DNA from: Helicobacteraceae bacterium
Lineage (GTDB): Bacteria; Campylobacterota; Campylobacteria; Campylobacterales; Sulfurimonadaceae
DNA: 64,000 nucleotides
NCBI GenBank assembly: GCA_027038835.1
Contig: JALWGC010000012.1
Location: 51,294 to 115,293, forward strand
Direction: 5' to 3'
Below, one piece after another: positions 9,966 through 19,438 of the stretch. A program made the translations under genes and the position numbers. How positions within the stretch are numbered: the first letter of the stretch is position 1; the number at the start of each line of letters is the position of its first letter. The notes beneath the pieces were generated by a model that did no database searches, was not told where the DNA came from, and saw only the letters and a program-made list of their open reading frames with translations.

Positions 9966-9988
9966 GGTGTCGGCACAAAGCCGATACC
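9966..9988. terminator. Stem-loop between the heme cyclase gene and ilvC
   Basis: GGTGTCGGC, a 5-nt loop, and GCCGATACC form a 9-bp stem with one G-T pair, in the short gap between convergent genes. It lacks a good U-tract on either strand, so termination is likely but not certain. A second short stem (CCTCC/GGAGG) adjoins it. Confidence 0.4.
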
Positions 9989-10005
9989 GCCTCCACGGAG
10001 GAGGA

Positions 10006-11049
<1,044 letters not shown>

Positions 11050-11073
11050 TTAAATCTCCAAAAATTTTGCCGC

Positions 11074-11079
11074 ATTATA
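11074..11079 (-). promoter_or_regulatory. -10 box for ilvC
   Basis: Minus-strand TATAAT, 45 nt ahead of the ilvC ATG. Confidence 0.5.
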
Positions 11080-11100
11080 CTCTATTTTAGCAAAAACTTT

Positions 11101-11106
11101 TATAAT
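11101..11106 (+). promoter_or_regulatory. -10 box for the hypothetical gene at 11130
   Basis: TATAAT 23 nt before the ATG, divergent from the ilvC promoter about 25 nt away. Confidence 0.5.
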
Positions 11107-11129
11107 AACGTCAAAAAAAGGCGCAAGAG

Positions 11130-11771
11130 ATGAAAAAGTTTAATCTTTTCAAAGAAATTGTCATCGTCGATAAAAACGACCTCCTTCAAGCAATCAACTC
11201 CCAAAAGGAGTTCGGCATAAAACTTGACGGAACCATCACCTACACCCCCGAAGAAGAAATCGTCATATTCAAAGGGAAACACACTCCAAAACCGGTTGCG
11301 CTCGCTCCGGCAAAAACACTCTCTATCGCCGACTTTTTGGGCCACGAATACAAAACCGCCGAAAGCGAAGGGAAAATCGGCATCAAAGCTGCAGGCGCTT
11401 GGCGGGAGATTATCAAGTACAACTACGACTTGGCGCTCTACGACGACACTACAAATGACGGTGTGGCGGAATTTGGCGATAAAGATTTGGAAAACATCGG
11501 CTGGTACGCGGACGAATTCGACATCAGCTACCGAGAACTCATCGATGTCATAGAAGAAAAATGTGCAGGGACTTTACTGTGCATCGAGCAGGAAGAACCC
11601 TACCAATTCAGCGGTCTTGGGTTCGTCGAAGACACAAAAGCGTGTTATGAGACCCTTTTTGCATACGCGAAAGAGAAAATCGCGCACAAACTCCAAACGG
11701 ACGAACTCTACAAAGAAGAGAATCTCAGTGACGACGAAAAAGAAGCCGCGGAGTTTTTCGGACTCCTTTAG
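11130..11771 (+). CDS. Conserved hypothetical protein (unrecognised)
   Basis: A soluble acidic protein of 213 residues with no signal peptide, membrane helix or motif I recognise. The N-terminal part has KLDGTITYTPEEEIVIFKGK; the middle is rich in Trp, Tyr and Asp (GWYADEFDISYRE); the C terminus is helical and charged. Codon use matches its neighbours, and a clear promoter supports it as a real gene. Its stop codon overlaps the stop of the convergent FIST-GGDEF-EAL gene by 4 nt, so there is no room for a terminator between them. No function is proposed. Confidence 0.75.
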   Translation: MKKFNLFKEIVIVDKNDLLQAINSQKEFGIKLDGTITYTPEEEIVIFKGKHTPKPVALAPAKTLSIADFLGHEYKTAESEGKIGIKAAGAWREIIKYNYDLALYDDTTNDGVAEFGDKDLENIGWYADEFDISYRELIDVIEEKCAGTLLCIEQEEPYQFSGLGFVEDTKACYETLFAYAKEKIAHKLQTDELYKEENLSDDEKEAAEFFGLL

Positions 11772-14266
11772 CGCTCTATCTCCCTTTGCGGCTTGCCAAG
11801 GAAGAACCCTTGTGCATAGTCGATACCAAGCTCTTTGACCATGTCGAAAACTTTTTGCGAATGTACGAACTCCGCAACCGTTTTCTTGCCGAGTTTCTTC
11901 GCGAAAACGATGATGGTTTCGACAATGAGGCGCGATTCTACGTGCGTGTCTATGTCGCGAATGAGCGAACCGTCGATTTTAAGATAATCGCACTTGATTT
12001 TGGTGATATGTTTGAAGTTCGCATAACCGCTTCCAAAGTCGTCAATGGCGACTTTGGCTCCGAGATTGTAAATCTCTTCGACGAAGCTCTGCACATTGGT
12101 TTCGTAGTCTATCGCCTGTGTTTCCAAAATCTCTATCGTCAACAACGAAGCTACATCGTAGTCTTTTATCATACCAAAAAGGTACGCTTTGAATTCGTCA
12201 TCCGTTATATCGTCGTACGAAAGGTTGATGCTAAAGTTCACCCCTTTCGCTTTTGCATACTCGAAGCTTTTTTTAATCATGCGCTTCATAATCTCTTCAT
12301 AGAACTTCAGTTTCTGACTCGCTTCGAGGAAGTTCGCAGGAGAGATAACTTCGCCGTCTTGAGTGATTATACGCACCAACGCTTCGTACTTGTGTACTTT
12401 TTGCGTCTTGATGTCGATAATGGGCTGAAAATAAGGTACGATGCCATCGTTGTGAAGCGCATTTTTGATTAGATGCACTTTTTGGATGTTCTCTTCATAT
12501 TGTTTGGCAAGTTTCAAATCTTCTTTGAAAATCAAGAACTTCTTGTTCGTTCTTTTTGCCTGTTTCAAGGCCATGTCGGCATTTCTTAGCCCCGTCCCCG
12601 CTTCGTTGATGTAAGAAGCACCGATCGTGACGCTTATATGGATGCGTAATCCATCGACGATGAATTCTTGCTCTTCGATCAAGTCGATAACTTTGTGGAT
12701 AAGCTTCTCTATAACGGTATATCGGTTCTCCAAAGGGGAGATGATGACAAATTCGTCTGAAGGGAGCTTGTAGATTTTGTTTTCTTTCTTGCACCCTTTT
12801 TTCAAAATCTCGGCAACCTTTTGCAAAACCGTATCGCCGACGATATGACCGTAGAAGTCGTTGATTGAGGAGAAGTCATCTACATTGACCAAAAAGATGG
12901 TCTCATCCACCCGCTCTTTGATATCGTTGATAAGAGAAAGCCTGTTTGGAAGTTGCGTCAATCTATCGTAATACGCTTGCTTGTAGATAAAACGTGCGTT
13001 CTGTGCTATTTTCTCTTCAAGATGCTGGTTGAGTTCGGAAAGCTCATCGGAAATTTTGTTCGCCAGATACGCCAATGCGTGCTCGGTACTGAACTCGTAT
13101 TGCTCTTCTATCTCTACCGATTCCGATTCTATGGAGACATCTTTTTTGTTTTCGCTTAACGCCAAGATGGTCATCGTTTCGTTTAAGAGTTCATTTCTAC
13201 CTTGAGAATGGAAAAACTCGCCGTAGGTGAAAAATCCCGCCGTTTTTCCAAGCTTGGAGAGGGATTGGATCTCACTTACAAGCGCTTCGGCGAGAAATCT
13301 TCTTCGCGCCATACAAGAGTAGATAAAAATCGCTTCGGGTTGATGGTGCAAATCGATCAATAGTTTTTGTACATGATAAGAACTGTTCGATATTATCATC
13401 TCGACATTACCCACCCCGAAACGAACGGTAGTTCCTTCATCTATATTTCCGGCAAAAGTCAAACTACCGTCGCCATGTTTGGCAAGCACCGCACGACCGA
13501 CGACGATTCCGTTCTTTTCGAAAATAAAAGGAAGCTCGATTCCGATTTTGGGTAACCGCTTGGCGATATCGTGTCCGAGATACTTCGCATAGATATCGAC
13601 AGCGCGCTCACCATCCACCTCGTACACGCGATTTTTGATCGACTTGGTTACAGTCATCTTTTTCCCAACCGGAAGCCAGTCGAAACTGTAATGGTTGGCT
13701 ACATACAAATCTTTCGAAATCAAAGCCGCACCCACTGCCCCATGGTTGCTAAGGGTGTGCTTGTCAAAAACGAAAGTTTCTACGAGTTTACCACCGTCAG
13801 CCGCCATTCCACCTGAAATCAAAACGTTTTTATCGAAATCGCTACATCCACCTAAAAACTCTTCGCCGTTTGTGCAGATACCATCGGAAAAAGCTATAAC
13901 GGCTTGAAGATCTTCTTCATGTAACGCTTGCATCAATTTATAGCCGCTTGTATAGGAGTCTTCACACTCCGTATCTACAACAATGGCGGTTTTGACGGTA
14001 GTTCTTTCGAAATAGGTAAACGTTGCGACCGATTTCGCTTCGTCGTAAACCTTGGCGCCGTCTATGACACCGTCTGTCGTCACACCGATGAGTTTGGACT
14101 CAACAAAGCGATCTTGAAACACCTCTTGAATCTGTTCTATGAACTCACTTTGCGCAACGGCGCAGAAAACTTGAATGAGCAATCGCGGAGAATCTTCAAG
14201 TTTTTTCGCCTCTATGGCTGAAAGAAGTTCCTCTTTGGATGTAAATGGGATATTTTCGACAAACAT
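11768..14266 (-). CDS. FIST sensor protein with degenerate GGDEF and EAL domains
   Basis: An 832-residue cytosolic regulator, probably a cyclic-di-GMP phosphodiesterase. Residues ~20-360 form FIST-N and FIST-C (a domain thought to bind small ligands such as amino acids), ~420-570 a GGDEF domain whose signature is degraded to PSDEF, and ~590-830 an EAL domain with YEALVRI, IEILET, IDDFGSGYANF, LKIDGS and QGFFLGKP, so the phosphodiesterase site looks intact. No membrane helix. A TATTAT box ends 7 nt from the ATG, suggesting a very short or absent leader. Confidence 0.88.
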   Translation of the reverse strand: MFVENIPFTSKEELLSAIEAKKLEDSPRLLIQVFCAVAQSEFIEQIQEVFQDRFVESKLIGVTTDGVIDGAKVYDEAKSVATFTYFERTTVKTAIVVDTECEDSYTSGYKLMQALHEEDLQAVIAFSDGICTNGEEFLGGCSDFDKNVLISGGMAADGGKLVETFVFDKHTLSNHGAVGAALISKDLYVANHYSFDWLPVGKKMTVTKSIKNRVYEVDGERAVDIYAKYLGHDIAKRLPKIGIELPFIFEKNGIVVGRAVLAKHGDGSLTFAGNIDEGTTVRFGVGNVEMIISNSSYHVQKLLIDLHHQPEAIFIYSCMARRRFLAEALVSEIQSLSKLGKTAGFFTYGEFFHSQGRNELLNETMTILALSENKKDVSIESESVEIEEQYEFSTEHALAYLANKISDELSELNQHLEEKIAQNARFIYKQAYYDRLTQLPNRLSLINDIKERVDETIFLVNVDDFSSINDFYGHIVGDTVLQKVAEILKKGCKKENKIYKLPSDEFVIISPLENRYTVIEKLIHKVIDLIEEQEFIVDGLRIHISVTIGASYINEAGTGLRNADMALKQAKRTNKKFLIFKEDLKLAKQYEENIQKVHLIKNALHNDGIVPYFQPIIDIKTQKVHKYEALVRIITQDGEVISPANFLEASQKLKFYEEIMKRMIKKSFEYAKAKGVNFSINLSYDDITDDEFKAYLFGMIKDYDVASLLTIEILETQAIDYETNVQSFVEEIYNLGAKVAIDDFGSGYANFKHITKIKCDYLKIDGSLIRDIDTHVESRLIVETIIVFAKKLGKKTVAEFVHSQKVFDMVKELGIDYAQGFFLGKPQREIER

Positions 14267-14295
14267 TAAGGCTATAATATCGAAAAATGATTTAA

Positions 14296-14691
14296 TTACA
14301 ATTTAATCGTTGCTAAAAATCTTTCAAGAATCAGCATCGCGGCAATCGAGTCGATACGTCCGTCTTTTATATGGCGCATCTCCCCTTTGATAAGCTCTTT
14401 GGCTTCTTTGGAAGTGCCGCTTTCGTCTTGAAACACCACTTCCCCCTCGAACTCGAGCAAAGAGATAAAATGCTCTATGCGTCGTTTCATCTCCGCTTCG
14501 CTGCTCCCTCCAAGGGGTATTCCAACTACGAGTTTTTGCACGCCCCACTCTTCTAAAAGCTTGCCAAGCTCGCTTGCGGCTTGATTTCTGTTTTTTCTCA
14601 AAACGGCTTTGAGTGGAGTTACGATTTTGCCATCGGCGCTGTAAGCGACCCCTATTCGCTTCAAACCGACATCTATCGCCATCATTTTCAT
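14296..14691 (-). CDS. ruvX: RuvX/YqgF-family putative Holliday junction resolvase
   Basis: RNase-H-fold nuclease family implicated in pre-16S rRNA processing or recombination. The 131 residues include the acidic start MAIDVGLKRIGVAYS, VGIPLGGSSE, FQDESGTSKEA and the C-terminal DSIAAMLILE, the normal YqgF acidic positions. It follows mnmE by 10 nt and ends the rpmH-to-ruvX operon; the FIST gene begins 29 nt further on. Confidence 0.93.
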   Translation of the reverse strand: MKMMAIDVGLKRIGVAYSADGKIVTPLKAVLRKNRNQAASELGKLLEEWGVQKLVVGIPLGGSSEAEMKRRIEHFISLLEFEGEVVFQDESGTSKEAKELIKGEMRHIKDGRIDSIAAMLILERFLATIKL

Positions 14692-14701
14692 CTTTTCGTA
14701 C

Positions 14702-16048
14702 CTATTTGCCTAAACAGAAACTACCAAACATTTTATCGAGCATCTCTTCGTTGTCGTACTCTCTGGTTATGGAGTTGAGATGGCGCACCGCTTCGTTGAG
14801 ACAAAAAGAAAATATCTCGAGCTCCGCATCTTGCAACGGAGTGAAACTCTCTTCGATGGAGCGTAACGTTTTTTCCACCGCATCAATTTGACGGTGGGAA
14901 ATCAGCATCACTTCATCCGAAGCGTTCGTAGCATCGAGTACGGCTTGAAGTTTTTTTACCAGCTTTTCGACATCCGCTTTGGCGTTTATCTCCACATCGA
15001 AGGCTCGGTTTATGTCGAGTTTTTGCTCCAAATCGACTTTGTTCTTGACGTACAAAACGGTTTTTTTCCCCTCGTAGCGCCCAAGAAGCTCCAAAATCTC
15101 CTCATCTTCACTATCTTTTTCCCTACTTGCATCGAAAAGCGCGATGACAATGTCGCTTTGCTCGATAGCTTCGATACTACGCTCTATCCCTATACGCTCT
15201 ATCTCATCACTTGCGTTGCGAATCCCCGCCGTATCGACGATGCGAATAAGATGTGAACCTATTCTGACTTGTTCTTCTATCGTATCTCTCGTCGTTCCTG
15301 CGATGTCACTCACGATAGCGCGCTCATACGAAAGCAAAGCGTTAAGAAGCGAACTTTTGCCCACATTGGGCTTGCCTACGATGCAGACTTTGAACCCTTG
15401 CATCAACCCTTCTCTGCTTTTACTAGCTCGAAGCGTCTTTTGAAGCGACTCTTGCAATGCTCTTAATTTTCGCTCCATCTGCGAAAGTAAATCTTGGGGC
15501 AAATCCTCCTCGGCATAATCGATACTCACTTCGGAATACGCCAACAGCTCCACGATAGCATCTCGCGTTCGTTCGATATATTCGCGAAGTTCCCCTTTTA
15601 TCTGTTTGGCAAGCACCTTCGCCGCGTCTTCGCTTTTTGCTTCTATCATCTGTGCTATCGCTTCGGCTTCGCTTAGGTCTATGCGCCCGTTCAAAAATGC
15701 CCGCTTGCTAAATTCTCCCGGCTGGGCTATCCTCGCACCTAGAGCCAAAGCCGCTTTCAAAATGGCATTTGCAACCACCATCCCCCCATGACATTGCAAC
15801 TCGACCACGTCTTCGGCGGTAAAGGAGTGGGGCGCTTTGAAATAAAGCACTATCGCCTCATCGAGTAGTTCCTCGTTTTCGTCGTAAACGTTGGCTAAAT
15901 GCGCAAAACGGGGTTTGAGCGTTTCTTTTTTCGTTAGAGTCTTGGCGATAGAGAGCGCTTCATCACCGCTTAATCGCACGATGGCGATGGAGCCGACTCC
16001 ATGTGCCGTCGCGATAGCGGCGATGGTATCAGTAGTTGTTGTAGTCAT
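14702..16048 (-). CDS. mnmE: tRNA uridine-5-carboxymethylaminomethyl modification GTPase
   Basis: With MnmG, modifies U34 of certain tRNAs using a folate cofactor. The 448-residue protein has the N-terminal folate-binding domain (VALQCHGG-like VVELQCHGG), a G domain with GKPNVGKSS, DTAG and NKVD, and the family-specific C-terminal CLGK containing the catalytic Cys. The ATG at 16048 lies inside jag, overlapping by 20 nt, so the two are translationally linked. Confidence 0.97.
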   Translation of the reverse strand: MTTTTTDTIAAIATAHGVGSIAIVRLSGDEALSIAKTLTKKETLKPRFAHLANVYDENEELLDEAIVLYFKAPHSFTAEDVVELQCHGGMVVANAILKAALALGARIAQPGEFSKRAFLNGRIDLSEAEAIAQMIEAKSEDAAKVLAKQIKGELREYIERTRDAIVELLAYSEVSIDYAEEDLPQDLLSQMERKLRALQESLQKTLRASKSREGLMQGFKVCIVGKPNVGKSSLLNALLSYERAIVSDIAGTTRDTIEEQVRIGSHLIRIVDTAGIRNASDEIERIGIERSIEAIEQSDIVIALFDASREKDSEDEEILELLGRYEGKKTVLYVKNKVDLEQKLDINRAFDVEINAKADVEKLVKKLQAVLDATNASDEVMLISHRQIDAVEKTLRSIEESFTPLQDAELEIFSFCLNEAVRHLNSITREYDNEEMLDKMFGSFCLGK

Positions 16049-16886
16049 TGATGATGATATATTTCAAACCGTCACGCGTACTGCGTATGGCGACGTACTT
16101 GTCCGGATAGGTCGCACGAAGCTCGCGAAGCGCAATTTGCACCAAAACACCATCGAGTATCTTGGTTTGCGCTTTGCCGTAGATATCGACATCTTCTTTG
16201 ACATTTTCGAGATATCGATGTACCGCTTCTTCTTGATTTTGCAAAAACTCCGCTATCTCGAGGCGCAAACCAAAACCGTATTTCGCGTTTATCCAGTTGA
16301 AAAGCATATACGAAAGCGCTTTGTATCTATACCCCTCTTTCCCTATAAGCAACGCGGCATCGGTACCGTTTAACTCGATGTAAACCGTGTTGTCGTCGTA
16401 TGCACTTACTTCTACACCGTCAAGCTCGAAGCAGATTTTGGAAAAAAGTGCGCTAAGCTCGTTTTGAATCTCCTCGACCGCAGTTTGGATAGCCAAACTT
16501 ACCTCTTCTTCCTCGTCTTCCTCTTCTTTCGCATCTTCGGCTACATCTTCTTGTTCACTGACAAACGTGGTCTGCATCGCTTCTTGTTCTTGATGGGGTT
16601 GCTGCGGTGTATTTGCAGGTGTGTCGTTTTGGTGGGGCTGCTCTTGCGGCTCTATGGCAGGGGTCGGCTCTTCTGTAAGCTCTTGGGTTTTGGGTTCTTT
16701 TTCCTCTTGGGAGACTTGTGGTCTTTTTTTCGTCGCGACGATAATCGCTTTTTTTCTAAAAAGCCCCAAAATACCGCTACTTGGGTATTGCACCACTTCC
16801 GTTACGAGTTCGGTAACGGAGCAGTCAAGTTCAGCGGCGGCGTTTGAGTACGCTTCCTCGAGTGTTACGGCTTCTACTTTTATCAT
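16029..16886 (-). CDS. jag: Jag/KhpB-type RNA-binding protein
   Basis: The 285-residue protein has a Jag-N domain (VEAVTLEEAYSNAAAELDCSV with the GILGLFRKKA turn), a Pro/Gln/Glu-rich linker (~60-130), a KH domain with LIGKEGYRYKALSYML, and an R3H-type end (RELRATYPDKYVAIRSTRDG). Jag/KhpB binds RNA and is usually encoded next to yidC. ATG at 16886 begins 2 nt after the yidC stop; a GTG two codons upstream is possible. The low-complexity linker seems long for the family. Confidence 0.9.
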   Translation of the reverse strand: MIKVEAVTLEEAYSNAAAELDCSVTELVTEVVQYPSSGILGLFRKKAIIVATKKRPQVSQEEKEPKTQELTEEPTPAIEPQEQPHQNDTPANTPQQPHQEQEAMQTTFVSEQEDVAEDAKEEEDEEEEVSLAIQTAVEEIQNELSALFSKICFELDGVEVSAYDDNTVYIELNGTDAALLIGKEGYRYKALSYMLFNWINAKYGFGLRLEIAEFLQNQEEAVHRYLENVKEDVDIYGKAQTKILDGVLVQIALRELRATYPDKYVAIRSTRDGLKYIIINDYNNY

Positions 16887-16888
16887 AA

Positions 16889-18511
16889 TCACTTCTCACT
16901 TTTTTTCTTTTTTTCAATATGCTCTTTTAGCTCTTTGGCGTTTTGAAACTGCTTGTTGATAATCATCTGCTGAGCGATAGAGAAAAGGTTGTTGACAAAC
17001 CAGTAAAGCACAAGTCCGGACGGGAACGTTACGAAGAAGAACGTAAAGATAACCGGCAAGAACTTCATCACTTTTTCCTGCATCGGGTCGGTAAAGTTCG
17101 TCGGTGTAAGTTTTTGCTGGTAGTACATCGACGCACCCATCAAAATCGGGAGAATGAAAGTCGGATCCATTCTCGAGAGGTCGTTCACCCATAGAATCCA
17201 AGGCGCACCCTGAAGCTCGACGGCATTCAAAAGCACGCGATAGATCGCGAAGAAAACAGGAATCTGCAGCAACATAGGCAAACACCCTCCAAGCGGATTG
17301 GCTCCGTGCTTTTTATACAACTCCATAACCGCTGCGTTCATACGTTGCGGGTCCCCTTTGTACTTTTGTTGCAACTCTTTGACTTTAGGTGAAATCTCTT
17401 TCATCTTCTGCATACTTACCATACCTTTGTAGGTAAGCGGATAGAGCACCAAACGAACCAAAGCGGTCAAAGCGATAATAGCCCATCCCCAGTTGCCTAT
17501 ATGCTCATACAACCACATCAAAATCGCAAAAAGCGGTTTCGCTGCGAATGTGAACCAACCAAACTCCACCGCATTGACCAAAACAGGGTCTATCGCTTTA
17601 AGAGTCTTGTACTCTTTTGGACCGATATAACCTGAAAGGGTCATTTTCGGCGAAGCGTCGATGTAAAGAACCGGATTTTCCTTACTGTCCCCATCGACTA
17701 TGACGGTTCTATCGGTTCCGAAATTGTAAAAAATCGTCGCGGTGTATTGGTCGAACGCGCTGGCAAGAAGTACGTCGGTGAAACTTTGTCTCTCTTCGGC
17801 ATCGCCGTCTTCGATGATATGCACGACTTTATCACCCGTATATACGAGCACACCCGCCGCTGCCATCAGTTTTTTACTCACCTGCGGTCTATGACCTACG
17901 TACAAAAAGTAGCGTTTCTCTTTCGAGAGTTCGATTTTCGCATCGTAATGACCGTCTTTGTAGAAAGTCAGTTTTTTCGTTACGGTAAGCTCGGGAAGTT
18001 TTTGCGTCAACGTCACTTCAACCGGTTTGTCTCCAAGCGTGGCTTCGCTAATGGAAGCTACATACGGCGTTTTTGCCGCTTCTTCGTTGAGCTTCTCATC
18101 CGCAAAACGGATAAAAAGCGGCTTCGCGCCGACATCGGGAATCACCTGCGCATGCAAGTCGTCGCTGTCTCGAAAACGCTCGTCCAGCAACTCTTTCGAA
18201 GCGATACGACCGAGCGTGTCGAGTTTGAGTATGAAATCTTTGGCTTTGATAGTCGTTACCACGGTGGAGTCCTGCGTAGCGACCTCCCCTTTTGGTATAT
18301 CATGTCCTGCAAGTTTGGAAACATCTTTTTGTTTCATCGCTTGCGTTTTGGCGGCATCCTCTTTCAAAGCGACGCTTTTCGTCGTCCGGTTTTGCTCGTT
18401 TTGAGGCTGCTCAGGTGGAAAAACGGCCGTATAGGCAACGAAAAATATAACTGAAAGTACAACAGCGACCATCAGTCTTTGGTTTGGAGTCATCTTGTCT
18501 AACACATTCAC
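16889..18511 (-). CDS. yidC: Membrane protein insertase YidC
   Basis: Inserts and folds inner-membrane proteins, with or without SecYEG. The 540 residues have an N-terminal helix (~12-28), a long periplasmic domain as in Gram-negative YidC, and five C-terminal helices. Expected positives are seen: the Arg-containing segment ALTALVRLVLYPLTYKGMVSMQKM, and GGCLPMLLQIPVFFAIYRVL. The GTG at 18511 overlaps the yidD stop (GTGA); an internal ATG at 18493 is an alternative start. Confidence 0.96.
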   Translation of the reverse strand: MNVLDKMTPNQRLMVAVVLSVIFFVAYTAVFPPEQPQNEQNRTTKSVALKEDAAKTQAMKQKDVSKLAGHDIPKGEVATQDSTVVTTIKAKDFILKLDTLGRIASKELLDERFRDSDDLHAQVIPDVGAKPLFIRFADEKLNEEAAKTPYVASISEATLGDKPVEVTLTQKLPELTVTKKLTFYKDGHYDAKIELSKEKRYFLYVGHRPQVSKKLMAAAGVLVYTGDKVVHIIEDGDAEERQSFTDVLLASAFDQYTATIFYNFGTDRTVIVDGDSKENPVLYIDASPKMTLSGYIGPKEYKTLKAIDPVLVNAVEFGWFTFAAKPLFAILMWLYEHIGNWGWAIIALTALVRLVLYPLTYKGMVSMQKMKEISPKVKELQQKYKGDPQRMNAAVMELYKKHGANPLGGCLPMLLQIPVFFAIYRVLLNAVELQGAPWILWVNDLSRMDPTFILPILMGASMYYQQKLTPTNFTDPMQEKVMKFLPVIFTFFFVTFPSGLVLYWFVNNLFSIAQQMIINKQFQNAKELKEHIEKKKKSEK

Positions 18512-18852
18512 CCTTTGTATGAAAAATTTTTTATGATGTAAAAACGGTCTTTTTCTTTGGGAACCAACCAGTATTTTATCTGCTCGAGCTTCAGTTTTTC
18601 ACAGCTCAAACAGCGCTTTTTCACAACGGGATAGTCAATCCCTCCGTCAAAAAGCTGATTGCAACGCAGTATTCTAATGAAAGTGTGGTAAAAAGCAGTT
18701 GAAATTGGCGAATTTTCGAAATGCTGGCGTGCATATTCGCTACATGTCGGGTAGTATCTGCAACTTCCAAAACCGATATAGGTAAAAACCTTTTGATACA
18801 CCCATAAAAGCGAAAGGAAAAATTTACGAAACGGATTTGTTTTCAAACGCAT
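18508..18852 (-). CDS. yidD: Membrane protein insertion efficiency factor YidD
   Basis: A 114-residue YidD protein. The core FGSCRYYPTCSEYARQHF with its Cys residues, and RILRCNQLFDGGIDYP, are diagnostic. A ~40-residue C-terminal extension carries a CxxC pair (RCLSCEKLKL) and basic residues. The ATG at 18852 ([12 protein letters not shown]) is preferred; it overlaps rnpA by 29 nt. An in-frame ATG at 18894 lies deeper in rnpA and would add 14 residues not typical of the family. Confidence 0.88.
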   Translation of the reverse strand: MRLKTNPFRKFFLSLLWVYQKVFTYIGFGSCRYYPTCSEYARQHFENSPISTAFYHTFIRILRCNQLFDGGIDYPVVKKRCLSCEKLKLEQIKYWLVPKEKDRFYIIKNFSYKG

Positions 18853-19177
18853 TCGCCCGTGAAAGATTTTTACCGAAATGTTTTTTGAGTACACCGTACT
18901 TGAGGGTCAAAATATCGGGTTTGGCTACAAAAACATAGCGCCCATCTTCGAGGTTTTTGGAGTATTCGATAAAAAGTGCACGCATCAACCTTTTGGCCCG
19001 GTTGCGTTTTACGGCATTACCGAGTTTTTTGGTTGCGGTAAAACCTACTTTTCGTACACCTTTTTGGGGGAGAAAAAAGAGCACCACACTTTGGGTGTGG
19101 AAGCTTTTTCCTTTGTTGTAGAGGTAACTAAACTCCTTATGGAGTTTGATAGTTTCAAAACCGCTTAGACGGACAAT
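18824..19177 (-). CDS. rnpA: Ribonuclease P protein component, start codon probably ATT
   Basis: Protein subunit of RNase P, which matures tRNA 5' ends. The RNR motif [14 protein letters not shown] and [10 protein letters not shown] are clear. The first ATG/GTG/TTG in frame is a GTG at 19087, which would remove the usual first ~30 residues; yet the frame stays open upstream and encodes a normal N terminus ([20 protein letters not shown]) back to a stop at 19181-19183. The only plausible start there is ATT at 19177, with AAGG about 10 nt before it. That gives 117 residues, the normal RnpA size, and a 13-nt overlap with rpmH. Confidence 0.8.
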   Translation of the reverse strand: MVRLSGFETIKLHKEFSYLYNKGKSFHTQSVVLFFLPQKGVRKVGFTATKKLGNAVKRNRAKRLMRALFIEYSKNLEDGRYVFVAKPDILTLKYGVLKKHFGKNLSRANAFENKSVS

Positions 19178-19299
19178 CTTTTACGACCTTTCGCTCTGCG
19201 GCGGTTGATAACTTTTCTACCGTTTTTAGTAGCCATTCTCGCTCTAAAACCGTGTGTTCTCTTTCTTGGTGTGTTGTGTGGTTGGTATGTTCTTTTCAT
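19165..19299 (-). CDS. rpmH: 50S ribosomal protein L34
   Basis: A 44-residue basic protein that begins [17 protein letters not shown] and contains [14 protein letters not shown] and [12 protein letters not shown], the canonical L34 sequence. AAGGAT precedes the ATG by about 8 nt. A TAAAAT box at ~19331-19336 on the minus strand is the likely promoter for rpmH-rnpA-yidD-yidC-jag-mnmE-ruvX. dnaA and an origin, which often adjoin rpmH, are not in view. Confidence 0.97.
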   Translation of the reverse strand: MKRTYQPHNTPRKRTHGFRARMATKNGRKVINRRRAKGRKRLSV

Positions 19300-19411
19300 T
19301 AGACATATCCTTCATAAAAATTAGTGGCGAATTTTACTGAATTTTTGCTTAATTCTCTATTAGGGCTATTTGGGAAATGAAACGAAGAAAGAAATTTCGC
19401 TTCAAAAATGC

Positions 19412-19436
19412 AAAAGGACCCATCCAAGGTCCTTTT
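19412..19436. terminator. Rho-independent terminator after clpB
   Basis: AAAAGGACC and GGTCCTTTT form a 9-bp stem with a 7-nt loop just past the clpB stop. T-runs flank it on both strands; the gap also holds the rpmH promoter, which points away. Confidence 0.75.
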
Positions 19437-19438
19437 TT

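Noticed and set aside
19165..19438. Replication origin next to rpmH
   Set aside because: No dnaA gene and no cluster of DnaA boxes is visible.
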